In this document: positions 27,206-35,205 of the stretch, piece by piece | Position numbering within the stretch: the first letter of the stretch is position 1 | How the letters are laid out: each line of letters starts with the position of its first letter | Assembly (NCBI RefSeq): GCF_002265625.1 | Contig: NZ_NOVE01000013.1 | Coordinates: 1-64,000 of the forward strand | Direction: 5' to 3' | DNA: 64,000 nucleotides | DNA from: Prevotella sp. 885 | GTDB taxonomy: Bacteria; Bacteroidota; Bacteroidia; Bacteroidales; Bacteroidaceae | Translations under genes and position numbers: made by a program | Notes under the pieces: model-generated | Told to the model about the DNA's origin: nothing | Seen by the model: the letters and a program-made list of their open reading frames with translations, nothing else | Databases searched by the model: none

Positions 27206-27292
27206 AATAGCATTCTGGAAAGTCTCGGCGCCAGCATCAGCGTAACGTCAGACATAGAGAAGGGAACAACATTTAAGGTTACGTGGGTATAA
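27206..27292 (+). pseudogene. C-terminal scrap of a histidine kinase
   Basis: Immediately after the regulator stop codon, another frame reads SILESLGASISVTSDIEKG then TTFKVTWV and a TAA at 27290-27292. This matches the end of a histidine kinase ATPase domain: a SLGG-like helix, an SxxGxGTTF-type G2 box and the last strand. Nothing upstream in this frame encodes the rest, so a former sensor gene has been deleted or replaced here. A terminator follows at 27311. Confidence 0.65.
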
Positions 27293-27310
27293 GACTGTGT
27301 GCTTATATAT

Positions 27311-27345
27311 AAAAAAGGGTGTGTCGTCACGACATACCCTTTTTT
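27311..27345 (+). terminator. Rho-independent terminator after the regulator
   Basis: AAAAAAGGGTGTGTCG (27311-27326) pairs with CGACATACCCTTTTTT (27330-27345) with one G-T wobble and a 3-base loop. It ends in T6 and works symmetrically. From 27346 to 27690 the region is AT-rich, with loose AACTAACTA repeats and no gene. Confidence 0.85.
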
Positions 27346-27690
27346 CAACAAATCTAAAACTTACCTTATACCTAAAACTAACTACTGAACCATTTAAACT
27401 AACTATTAAACCAAAATTACTAACTACTATAACTTAAAACAATCAAATTATCTTAAATACAAACTAACTATTCTCTAATACGCCTATTACAACTCTTTTT
27501 TCTTACCTAAAGAATCTTTGAAGCTGATTCATCGTTTTCTCTGCTGCAAAGTTAGACAAAAGTCCCAAACCTCAAGTACACAAATCGTTCACAAAAGAGT
27601 AAAATATGATAATTGTTATTTTTTTATATCTTTATGAACGATTTATGTACATCCATGACCGAAAAAGAATCGTTTTTTCTTTCAAATCAC

Positions 27691-27721
27691 TTGCAACATT
27701 GGATATAAAGTTATAAGTTTG
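27691..27721 (+). promoter_or_regulatory. Promoter of the Rpn-type nuclease gene
   Basis: TAAGTTTG at 27714-27721 matches TAnnTTTG. TTGC at 27691-27694 lies 19 bases upstream in place of TTTG. The ATG follows at 27761. Confidence 0.5.
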
Positions 27722-27760
27722 CAATAGTAATCATATCTTTTCAATTACATTATAATATAT

Positions 27761-28729
27761 ATGGCAAATTACATACGATTCGACTGGGCTATGAAACGCC
27801 TGCTTCGCAACAAGGCCAACCACGCCGTGTTGGAAGGATTGATGTATTCTCTTCTGAACGAGAAATTCACCATCAAGCGTTTTCTGGAAAGCGAGACAAA
27901 CCAACAGTCTGAGAACGATAAGTTCAACCGCGTGGACATTCTTGCCGAAAACGAGAAGGGAGAGTTGACCATCTTTGAGATACAGAACACACGAGAGTTG
28001 ACTTACTTCCATCGCATCCTCTATGGTGTGTCTAAAGTGATAACTGACTATATCAACCTTGGCGATGACTACGACAAGGTAAGGAAAGTATACTCCATAA
28101 ACATCGTTTACTTCTCACTCGGTCAGGCTAAAGATTATGTCTATCATGGCAAGACCGTATTCAGCGGACTGCATGAGCCGCACGACATACTGCGCCTCTC
28201 CAACCGTCAGAGCGAAGTGTTCTTCGGAGATGACATCAAGAAGGGAGAGAGAACGAAGCGTGAGGCTGGCGACATCTTTCCCGAGTATTACCTGCTTTGT
28301 GTAGACAATTTCGACAAGCTGGCAGTCAACAACCTTGACGAATGGATAGCCTTCCTTAAGACGGGAGAAATAACGGATGAGCCCAAGGCCCCAGGACTGG
28401 CAGTCGCAAGAGACTGTCTTAATGTTGACAAACTGTCCGTTGCAGAACGTAACGACTATGTAAGACACATGGAGAACTTACGCTATCAGCGCAGCGTCAT
28501 CATGACTGGATATGATGACGGACTGCAAGAAGGTAGAGCTGAGGGTAGAGCTGAGGGTAGAGCCGAGGGTAGAGCCGAGGGTAGAGCTGAAGGTAGAGCC
28601 GAAGGTAGAGCCGAGGGCGCTGACCAACAAAAAATACAAACTGCCAAAATGATGTTGGAAGACGGTGAATCTGTAGAGAAGGTTATGCGTTATACCGGAC
28701 TTGCACAAGAACAGATAGATACGTTATAA
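27761..28729 (+). CDS. Rpn-family PD-(D/E)XK nuclease / putative transposase
   Basis: This 322-residue protein matches the Rpn (recombination-promoting nuclease, YhgA-like) family. It has an N-terminal start YIRFDWAMKRLLRNKAN and a nuclease core with VDILAENEKGELTIFEIQ, where the Asp, Glu and Gln fit a PD-(D/E)XK variant (D-x(n)-ExQ). A partner helix region HRILYGVSKV follows. The C-terminal part contains seven exact GRAE repeats and then a helical end (MMLEDGESVEKVMRYTGLAQE). E. coli Rpn proteins cleave DNA and promote RecA-independent recombination; members are often called transposases but lack a DDE domain. No terminal repeats were found around it. The gene stands alone with its own promoter. 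Confidence 0.85.
   Translation: MANYIRFDWAMKRLLRNKANHAVLEGLMYSLLNEKFTIKRFLESETNQQSENDKFNRVDILAENEKGELTIFEIQNTRELTYFHRILYGVSKVITDYINLGDDYDKVRKVYSINIVYFSLGQAKDYVYHGKTVFSGLHEPHDILRLSNRQSEVFFGDDIKKGERTKREAGDIFPEYYLLCVDNFDKLAVNNLDEWIAFLKTGEITDEPKAPGLAVARDCLNVDKLSVAERNDYVRHMENLRYQRSVIMTGYDDGLQEGRAEGRAEGRAEGRAEGRAEGRAEGRAEGADQQKIQTAKMMLEDGESVEKVMRYTGLAQEQIDTL
28532..28615 (+). repeat. Seven tandem 12-bp units encoding (GRAE)7
   Basis: The unit GGTAGAGCYGAG is repeated seven times in frame within the nuclease gene and differs mostly at third positions. Because the unit is a multiple of three, changes in copy number keep the frame. The encoded stretch alternates Arg and Glu and would form a charged helix or linker. 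Confidence 0.9.
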
Positions 28730-28749
28730 CAAAAAACAAAAGTGACTTA

Positions 28750-28973
28750 AAGATGGAGCAAACATACATCTTTGGGTTGCAATAGTGGCACTATTGCAAT
28801 ACAAAAGCGCCTCTTTTACACACCAATAGTGGCACTATTGGAGTGCAAAAGAGGCTGTTTTGATAAATCTGGGTGTCACAAACGCAACAAAACCCCACAA
28901 AAACAGCAAAACAAATCTCTAAAACAGATTTTTATTTTGTAACAGGTTTTTACTTGTTTGTACGATATTTGCA
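28750..28973 (-). repeat. Long repeat R, copy 3 (partial, reversed)
   Basis: This is the reverse complement of the first part of the R repeat. It has the CAATAGTGGCACTATTG palindromes, the CAAACGCAACAAAACCCCAC block, TTTTATTTTGTAACA and the terminal GTACGATATTTGCA. The half containing the GCGCTGAACGAGGAGTATTG block is missing. It fills the space between the nuclease gene and the stop codon of the GH127 gene, ending 12 bases from that stop. Confidence 0.75.
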
Positions 28974-28984
28974 TATCTAAAATC

Positions 28985-31063
28985 TTACTTATCGAGCATC
29001 TTGAGCGACTGAACGAACCATACGTTCATCTCGCCTGCACCACGATGGTTCCAGGCGTAGTAAGGGATGAGCGTCAGCTTCTGCTGCTTCACAGCCACAC
29101 CGTCAGCGTTCTCCTCAAGCATCTGCGCATCTGTGGTGATGGCCTTTACAGCGAATGAGGGAGCACCGGCTGTCTCGGTGTTCTCCACCTTATAGTCATT
29201 TACTACTGTGAACTTCGGCTGCTTGTTCATAACGGCACGAAGAACCGGCTCGCCCTGATTGTCGGCAGTCTCAGCACAGTAGACTATCGGACCGCGCTCC
29301 ACAGCCACGCGTCCCTCGTCGTCCTTTACGTTCTGATTGGCAACAACGGTGCGGACGGGCATGTCTAAGTGGATGCGGACGACGTCGCCCTTCTTGATGT
29401 TCTTCACCGGCAGGTAACCCTTGTTGGCAGCGAGGTCAGCCTCCACCTTCTTGCCGTTAACCATTACGGTGTAAGCGAGACGCTCGTTGTCGCTGTACTT
29501 ATAAAGGTCGCTCGGCAATACCTGGTTCTGCACCCATCCCGGGATGCGCACCAGCATGTTGGCGTTCTTTGCAGCAGACTTCACCACGCGAATCTGGATG
29601 TCGCCATCCCAAGGATACTGTGTGGTCTCTTCCAGCACTATGTCCTTGCCGCCTACCTGAATGGTGGATGTGTTGGCAGCGAAGAGGTTCACGTATATAT
29701 TGTTGTCCTTCACGCCGTACAGATAGCCCGGTACTGAAGGGATGAAGCGGCTGAGATTGCTGGGGCAGCAGGCGCAACCGAACCAAGGCTGGCGCGTGGT
29801 GTTGTTGTCGGCGTTGAAGGCATACTTGCCGTCGCTCGAAAGCGGATTAGGATAGAAGAAGCGACCGCCGTCCATACTCATACCTGAGATTACACCATTA
29901 TACAGCGTACGCTCCAGACAGTCGATATACTTACTCTCGCCGTGGAGGAGGAACATGCGCTCATACAGATAAACCATGGAGATGGCAGCGCAGGTCTCGT
30001 TATAGGCGGTCATGTTGGGAAGCTCATAGTTCTTGCCGAACGCCTCACCCTCATGGCGTGCCCCCACTCCACCGGTCAGATAAACCTTCTTGCCGATGAT
30101 GTTCTGCCAGATGCGGTCAATCACCTTGATGTAAGCCGAGTCCTGTGTGAGAGCAGCGATGTCGGCAATGCCGGCATACATATATCCTGCACGGACGGCA
30201 TGGCCCACAGCCTCGTCCTGCTCAAGGATGGGCTTGTGGCTCTGCGAGTATTCCTGACGGATGTGTGTCTTGCCACGGAAGTCGAGCAGATACTTAGCCT
30301 CGTCCAGATAACGCTTCTCACCGGTGAGAGTGTAGAGGCGTGCGAGTGCCATCTCTGCTATCTGATGGCCCGGCACTACAGTTGCCTGACCTGAGCCTGA
30401 ACCAACCTCACGGCATACGCAGTCGGCATAACGGCGAGCGATGTCAAGGAACTTGTGGCTGCCCGTAGCCTGATAATGTGCGCAGGCAGCGTCCACCATG
30501 TGACCGAGATTGTAAAGCTCGTGGCTGAGGTCTTCCTCTTTCTCCCAACGCTTCTTGCCCGACCATCCGTGAGGATGCTCGGGATTGATGGTGCGAGCGG
30601 TGTAGAGATAGCCGTCCGGCTCCTGCGCAGCTCCAACGACGTTGAGCACGCTGTCAATGTAAGCCTTGAGCTTCTTGTCGGGATAAGTCTGAAGAATGTA
30701 GCTGGCACCCTCGATGGTCTTATACACGTCGGTGTCGTCAAACGAGAATCCCATAAACTTAGCCACGTCCCATTCCGGTGTCTGCAGTCCTGCATGGCCC
30801 GGATGCTTGAGCGTGTAAGCAGCCATGTCGAAGTTCTTATAGCGGTGTTCGCTCTCACACTTCGAGAAAGCAAGGGGTACGGTCACTTCGCGTGCAGCCT
30901 TAAGGCGTGCGCCCCAGAACGAGTTCTGTGCCATCTTCACACTTGTGAACGGCACCTGTGTGTAGGGATAGCCGTTTGCCATCACCTTAGGAGCATTGCT
31001 CTTGGCTGACACCGATGCTGATGTAGCCACCAGCAATGCTGCTGAAAGAATGAAGTGCTTCAT
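28985..31063 (-). CDS. GH127 beta-L-arabinofuranosidase
   Basis: This 692-residue enzyme has a signal peptide (about residues 1-20, ending SVSAK). The (alpha/alpha)6 catalytic domain carries TGGVGARHEGEAFG (Glu340), NETCAA (Glu356, Cys358) and FGCACCPSN (Cys432, Cys433). In the characterised Bifidobacterium GH127 enzyme the equivalent Glu and three Cys bind zinc, and one Cys is the nucleophile; all are conserved here. The enzyme removes beta-linked L-arabinofuranose from plant glycans such as arabinogalactan, extensin or pectin side chains, probably in the periplasm. It is last of a three-gene operon (GH43, double GH43, GH127) with a 27-base gap to the upstream gene. Confidence 0.92.
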   Translation of the reverse strand: MKHFILSAALLVATSASVSAKSNAPKVMANGYPYTQVPFTSVKMAQNSFWGARLKAAREVTVPLAFSKCESEHRYKNFDMAAYTLKHPGHAGLQTPEWDVAKFMGFSFDDTDVYKTIEGASYILQTYPDKKLKAYIDSVLNVVGAAQEPDGYLYTARTINPEHPHGWSGKKRWEKEEDLSHELYNLGHMVDAACAHYQATGSHKFLDIARRYADCVCREVGSGSGQATVVPGHQIAEMALARLYTLTGEKRYLDEAKYLLDFRGKTHIRQEYSQSHKPILEQDEAVGHAVRAGYMYAGIADIAALTQDSAYIKVIDRIWQNIIGKKVYLTGGVGARHEGEAFGKNYELPNMTAYNETCAAISMVYLYERMFLLHGESKYIDCLERTLYNGVISGMSMDGGRFFYPNPLSSDGKYAFNADNNTTRQPWFGCACCPSNLSRFIPSVPGYLYGVKDNNIYVNLFAANTSTIQVGGKDIVLEETTQYPWDGDIQIRVVKSAAKNANMLVRIPGWVQNQVLPSDLYKYSDNERLAYTVMVNGKKVEADLAANKGYLPVKNIKKGDVVRIHLDMPVRTVVANQNVKDDEGRVAVERGPIVYCAETADNQGEPVLRAVMNKQPKFTVVNDYKVENTETAGAPSFAVKAITTDAQMLEENADGVAVKQQKLTLIPYYAWNHRGAGEMNVWFVQSLKMLDK

Positions 31064-31090
31064 TATTTATTATTTGATATTTAGTATTTA

Positions 31091-32998
31091 TTATTTCCTC
31101 ACGATGCTTGGCGTGCTGTCTATGGGCTTTATTGTGCCGTCGGCGTTATACTCCAGCTTCTTCATCACGACGCTGCGCTTGTATGAGTGACCGTCGTGCA
31201 GCGTGCCGTCATGCGTGAAGTAGAGCCACTGGTCCTTGAACTTCACGATGGACGGGTGCGTGGTGTTGCTGTTGCCAGAGACTCCGTCGATGAGTCCCAT
31301 CGGACGCCACGGTCCCATGATGTTGTCGCTCATGGCATAACCCATGCGCTCCGGCCAGCTTACGGCGTATGTGAGATAGTACTTGCCTTCACGCTTGTGC
31401 ACCCACGGTGCCTCGGTGAAGGGGAAATCGTTGCCGAGGTCAAGCTGATGTATCTCGCCGTCTATCTCCGTCATGTTGTCCTTCAGACGGGCGATGTAAC
31501 ACTGGCGGTTGCCCCATATAATATAAGGTGTGTTGTCGTCATCGATGAAGATAGCAGGATCGATGCATGCCCAACTGTGCTTTGAGCCGCGACAGTCCTT
31601 GTTGGTGAGCAGCGGCTTGCCGATGGCGTCCTTGTACGGACCCGTAATATTGTCGCTTACTGCCACGCCGATGCCACACCAGTTGGTGGATACGTACCAG
31701 TAATACTTGCCGTTACGCTTTGCCACGTGTCCGGCGAAAGCCTGCTTGCTGTCCGCCCACTTGAAGGCAGAGATGTCCAGACCAACGGGATGCTGGTGCC
31801 AATGCTTGAGGTCGGTGGTGGAGAATGTCAGCCAGTCCTTCATCTTATACTCGTTGTTCGGAGCGTCGTCCTCGTCATGTCCTGCAAAGAGCCAGAGCGT
31901 GTCGCCCTCCACGTAGGCTGCAGCATCGGCTGTGTGGACATGGCGGAAGAGCGGATTGCCGTCGGTGATGAGGTCTATGGAACCGTCCTTGTTGGTCACG
32001 GCGTTGGTCGGAGTAACGGGCTTGATGGTTCCGTCGGCGTTAAACTCCATGCGGTCTATGCAGACCTCGCGGTGAACACCTGGCTGCTCGTCAGCCTTGA
32101 TGAAGTATTTGTTGATGCGATGATAGACAATATACCATTCGTCCGTGCCAGGAATGTTTATCACGGAATTGTGAGCCGTGCCGTAGATGGCGTGCGCAGG
32201 ATCCTGCTGGATGACAATAGGCTCCTTTGCCACGGTGATGGGACCGAGCGGCGACTTTGACGTGCCGTAAGCCACATGGTAATTGGCAGAGCCGGTGTCG
32301 TCAACGGACCACATAAAGTAATAGATGCCGTTACGATAAAAGACGTACGGTGCCTCGCGATAGGCATAGTCCTGCAGCGTGCCGCCCTCGGGAGTGAGCA
32401 CCTTCAGTGTCTGCGGCTTGATGGTGGTCATGTCTTTCTGGAGTTCGGCGCCAACCATATAGCCGTTGCCCCAATACAGATAAGGCTTCTTCGAGCGCGG
32501 GTCGATGAATACGTCCACGTCTATCTGCTGTCCGCGGCAACCTTCGGGAGCCTTTGAGACAATAGGTGTGCCGTGGTCAACGAACGGACCTGTGGGACTG
32601 TCGCTGACTGCCACGCCTATCTGCTTGCCGCCGCCAGCCTTGGGGTTGACGCTGTAATAGAGATAATACTCGTATTTTCCCTTGCCCACCTTCACTTCCT
32701 GTACGGCTGGCGCCCACAGATTGCCGTCCGCCCAGGCTATCTGACCGTTCTTGGCATTGAGCACCTCGCCCTCGTCACGCCACTCCTTGAGGTCGGCAGA
32801 CGAGAAGCACTGGTAAGTGTAACCGCCCCAACCGGGTGTGCCGTCGGTGGTGGAATAGATATAATAGCGGTGTGTCTGATTGCTGTACGTTATCTCCGGG
32901 TCGGCATGAAAGCCGGGGAGAATGGGGTTCTGCTGCGCCTTCATCTGCGACGGGCAGAGAGCGAGCGTGAGAAGAACGGAAATAAAAATATTCTTCAT
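31091..32998 (-). CDS. Tandem double-domain GH43 glycosidase
   Basis: This protein of about 635 residues has a signal peptide (MKNIFISVLLTLALCPSQMKAQ) and two complete five-bladed GH43 propellers. Domain 1 (about 25-330) has the base Asp in GFHADPEITY, a WAPAVQEV motif and the acid Glu in REAPYVFYRNG. Domain 2 (about 340-630) has TADAAAYVEGDTLWLFAGHD, WACIDPAIFIDDD and FTEAPWVHKREGKYYLTYA. The open frame begins at 33022, but the ATG at 32998 starts the signal peptide and avoids overlap with the upstream gene. GH43 enzymes act on arabinan, arabinoxylan or galactan side chains. Two catalytic domains in one chain suggest attack on adjacent or differently linked residues. Confidence 0.88.
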   Translation of the reverse strand: MKNIFISVLLTLALCPSQMKAQQNPILPGFHADPEITYSNQTHRYYIYSTTDGTPGWGGYTYQCFSSADLKEWRDEGEVLNAKNGQIAWADGNLWAPAVQEVKVGKGKYEYYLYYSVNPKAGGGKQIGVAVSDSPTGPFVDHGTPIVSKAPEGCRGQQIDVDVFIDPRSKKPYLYWGNGYMVGAELQKDMTTIKPQTLKVLTPEGGTLQDYAYREAPYVFYRNGIYYFMWSVDDTGSANYHVAYGTSKSPLGPITVAKEPIVIQQDPAHAIYGTAHNSVINIPGTDEWYIVYHRINKYFIKADEQPGVHREVCIDRMEFNADGTIKPVTPTNAVTNKDGSIDLITDGNPLFRHVHTADAAAYVEGDTLWLFAGHDEDDAPNNEYKMKDWLTFSTTDLKHWHQHPVGLDISAFKWADSKQAFAGHVAKRNGKYYWYVSTNWCGIGVAVSDNITGPYKDAIGKPLLTNKDCRGSKHSWACIDPAIFIDDDNTPYIIWGNRQCYIARLKDNMTEIDGEIHQLDLGNDFPFTEAPWVHKREGKYYLTYAVSWPERMGYAMSDNIMGPWRPMGLIDGVSGNSNTTHPSIVKFKDQWLYFTHDGTLHDGHSYKRSVVMKKLEYNADGTIKPIDSTPSIVRK

Positions 32999-33018
32999 AT
33001 ATCTTTTGTTTTTATTTG

Positions 33019-34062
33019 TCAAAATTCATAATTCAAAAGTCTTTTAGCTTCCTTCTCAGTTATGTGCACCACAGCTCCGTGCTTGGGCTGGTCGAAGTTG
33101 GTGGCGAACATTGTGCCTTCATTGAAGTGACCGAGCGGACGGAAAGTCTTGAAGTCCGAGGTCTCTACGAAGCCGAAGTTGTGAATCTCCTGTCCGTAAT
33201 GGTCGTACATGAGCACCCACTTCTCCTCGCCAATGCGCTTCCATACGGTCGGAGCTTCGCATGCCGTAGGCTCAGGATCGCACCATGCGGGCAGGTATTG
33301 CCAGCCACTGTTGATGCTTTCAGATGTGGCTTGCTTGATGCCGGGCGTGCCGTCGTGCGCCACATAGAAGAGATGATACTTGCCCTGTGCGTAGCAGATG
33401 TCGCCGTCAATGGCAGTAATCTTCGTGTCGGGATATTCAAAAAGGAGTTTAGGAGTGGTCTCTATGCGATTGAAGTCGTTGTTGGCATAGACGTAATAGA
33501 GCTTGTTAGGGCCGTTCTTGTGGCGCATCGTGAAGTAGATCATCAGTCGTCCGGTCTTCTCGTCGTAGATGGTTTCGGGAGCCCAGGCGCAACCAATGTC
33601 TGCCAGTTCGGGCGACATTTCGTTGATATTGACCACGGTGTGGGTCCAATGAATGAGGTCATGCGACTTCATCAGCACCAGTCCACGGTTGTTTCCCCAA
33701 CCGTATGCCTCGCCGTCGCGCTCCCATTCAGTCTCACGCTTGCCCTCTCGCTGGGCGTAAATGTGAAGGTCTGTGGCTACAAGATAGAATGCGCCGTCGG
33801 GTCCGCGATAGATATGGGGGTCGCGGACGCCACGCTGCTCGGCAATGGTGTCGCCGCTAATGACGGGACGGGCATTGTTGAGCGCCGTGAAATGGTATCC
33901 ATCACGACTCAATGCCATATACAGGCTATGCGTGTCGTCACGATGGAACACCATAAGGTAAGCCGCCATGCGCTTCTCGCTTACCTTTTTATTGCTTGCT
34001 GCCGAGGCGAAAGCCAAGGGCAGCATGAGCAAGACCAAAAGAAGTTTCGTTACTTTTTGCAT
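33019..34062 (-). CDS. GH43-type glycosidase, single domain
   Basis: This 347-residue exported enzyme has a signal peptide (about residues 1-21, ending ASAAS). Five-bladed propeller features are YLMVFHRDDTHSLYMALS, GVRDPHIYRGPDGAFYLVATD (probable base Asp), NRGLVLMKSHDLIHW, CAWAPETIYDEKTG and CEAPTVWK (probable acid Glu). It is first in a three-gene operon behind a promoter that shares the putative HTCS operator. A paralogue with the same motif order is encoded at 54055-55032. The family is active on arabinose-, xylose- or galactose-containing glycans; the exact activity is not readable. Confidence 0.85.
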   Translation of the reverse strand: MQKVTKLLLVLLMLPLAFASAASNKKVSEKRMAAYLMVFHRDDTHSLYMALSRDGYHFTALNNARPVISGDTIAEQRGVRDPHIYRGPDGAFYLVATDLHIYAQREGKRETEWERDGEAYGWGNNRGLVLMKSHDLIHWTHTVVNINEMSPELADIGCAWAPETIYDEKTGRLMIYFTMRHKNGPNKLYYVYANNDFNRIETTPKLLFEYPDTKITAIDGDICYAQGKYHLFYVAHDGTPGIKQATSESINSGWQYLPAWCDPEPTACEAPTVWKRIGEEKWVLMYDHYGQEIHNFGFVETSDFKTFRPLGHFNEGTMFATNFDQPKHGAVVHITEKEAKRLLNYEF

Positions 34063-34119
34063 TGCTTTGAAATAGGTTTAATTAGTAGGTTTATCGCTTA
34101 GTTATTATTTATTATGCGG

Positions 34120-34173
34120 CAAAATTACAGAAAATACCCCTCGTAAGGGTGGACTATTTGAGAGAAAAAAGGG
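34120..34173 (-). promoter_or_regulatory. Promoter with shared HTCS-type operator, GH43-GH127 operon
   Basis: In plus-strand reading, CAAAATTACA (34120-34129) is followed after exactly 35 bases by AAAAAAGGG (34165-34173). On the coding strand this gives CCCTTTTTT, an AATAGTCC segment and then the -7 box TAATTTTG, with no -33 box. The same spacing occurs at 49586 and 55070. Absence of a -33 is usual for activator-dependent promoters. Confidence 0.7.
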
Positions 34174-34265
34174 GATAAACCGTGAAATAAGTGTAATAAT
34201 AACAACATCTACCCATTATATCACGATTTGTCCCTATACGAAAGGTATATTCTATGTAATTTTGC

Positions 34266-35135
34266 ATGCTTTGGTATAACAGCAACGGCACAGCCAACGA
34301 GGCTCCGCAGACTCCGCGCAACTGCATGAACACGGTCATCGCACGCAAGAAGGAGATGAAGTGGATGAAGTCTATCGGCGTTAAGGGCATCAAGGTGGAC
34401 TTCTTCGGAGGCGACAAGCAGCACGTCATGCAGCTTTACGAGGACATCCTCAGCGACGCCAACGACTACGGCATCCAGGTTATCTTCCACGGCTGTACGC
34501 TGCCAAGAGGCTGGGAGCGCATGTTCCCCAACTACGTGTCGAGCGAGGCTGTGCTTGCGTCTGAGAACACATTCTTCCAGGAGCATCACGCCAAGCAGGA
34601 AGGCTTCGAGCTGACCATGCACCCGTTCTGCCGCAACACCGTAGCAGCAATGGACTGGGGTGGCACCATCATGAACCGCTACATGTCGCGCGACAACAAG
34701 AGCCGTCACCACCGTTACACGTCAGACGTATTCGAGATGGCTGCCGCCATCGTCAATCAGGCAAGCATCCAGTGCATCGCCATGTATCCGAACAACCTTT
34801 CAGAACTGCCTCAGCACGAGATAAGCTTCCTCCGTGACGTTCCGACGCAGTGGGACGAGACCCGCTTCATAGACGGCTATCCCGGCAAGTACGTCGTTCT
34901 GGCACGCCGTCACGCCGACAAGTGGTACGTGGCTGCCCTCAACGGCACCAACAAGCCCCTCTCCCTCAATCTCTCATTGCCGATGCTCGCCGGCTCCGAG
35001 GTGTCATACTATTACGAGACCGCCGACAAGAAGAGCTTCTGGCCCAAGTCTGCCGTTAAGAAGACAAAGGTAGGCAAGGACGGAAAGATGAAGATAACGA
35101 TGCAGCCAATGGGCGGAAGCATCGTATGTGAATAA
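34266..35135 (+). pseudogene. GH97 glycosidase, 5'-truncated remnant
   Basis: This 289-residue frame matches only the C-terminal part of GH97 enzymes (normally 640-700 residues). It has WYNSNG, GVKGIKVDFFGGDKQ (catalytic region), FHGCTLPRGWERMFPNYVSS, EAVLASENTFF and the C-terminal beta-domain with RHADKWYVAALNGT. The signal peptide and the whole N-terminal beta-sandwich domain are absent. The apparent ATG lies 2 bases after a -7-like TAATTTTG (34257-34264), so no leader would exist. It looks like a deletion that joined the original promoter to mid-gene sequence. It is the only plus-strand gene in this stretch. The reading frame is otherwise undamaged, so the loss may be recent. Confidence 0.8.
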
Positions 35136-35154
35136 TAAAGTGGTGAATAAAAAA

Positions 35155-35182
35155 GTGGCGGAGGCCTGAAGACCTTCGCCAC
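35155..35182. terminator. Stem-loop between convergent genes
   Basis: GTGGCGGAGG (35155-35164) pairs with CCTTCGCCAC (35173-35182) with one G-T pair and an 8-base loop. It lies 19 bases after the GH97 remnant and 24 bases before the end of the minus-strand ATPase gene. A T-rich tract is lacking. Confidence 0.5.
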
Positions 35183-35205
35183 ACCAAGTATAATACATTT
35201 CCCTG

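Noticed and set aside
28532-28615. Tandem short repeats as a possible CRISPR array
   Set aside because: Units are 12 bp, contiguous, in frame within a gene and without spacers.
33000-33022. Longer N-terminus for the double GH43 protein
   Set aside because: It would overlap the upstream gene and put charged residues before an otherwise clear signal peptide at 32998.
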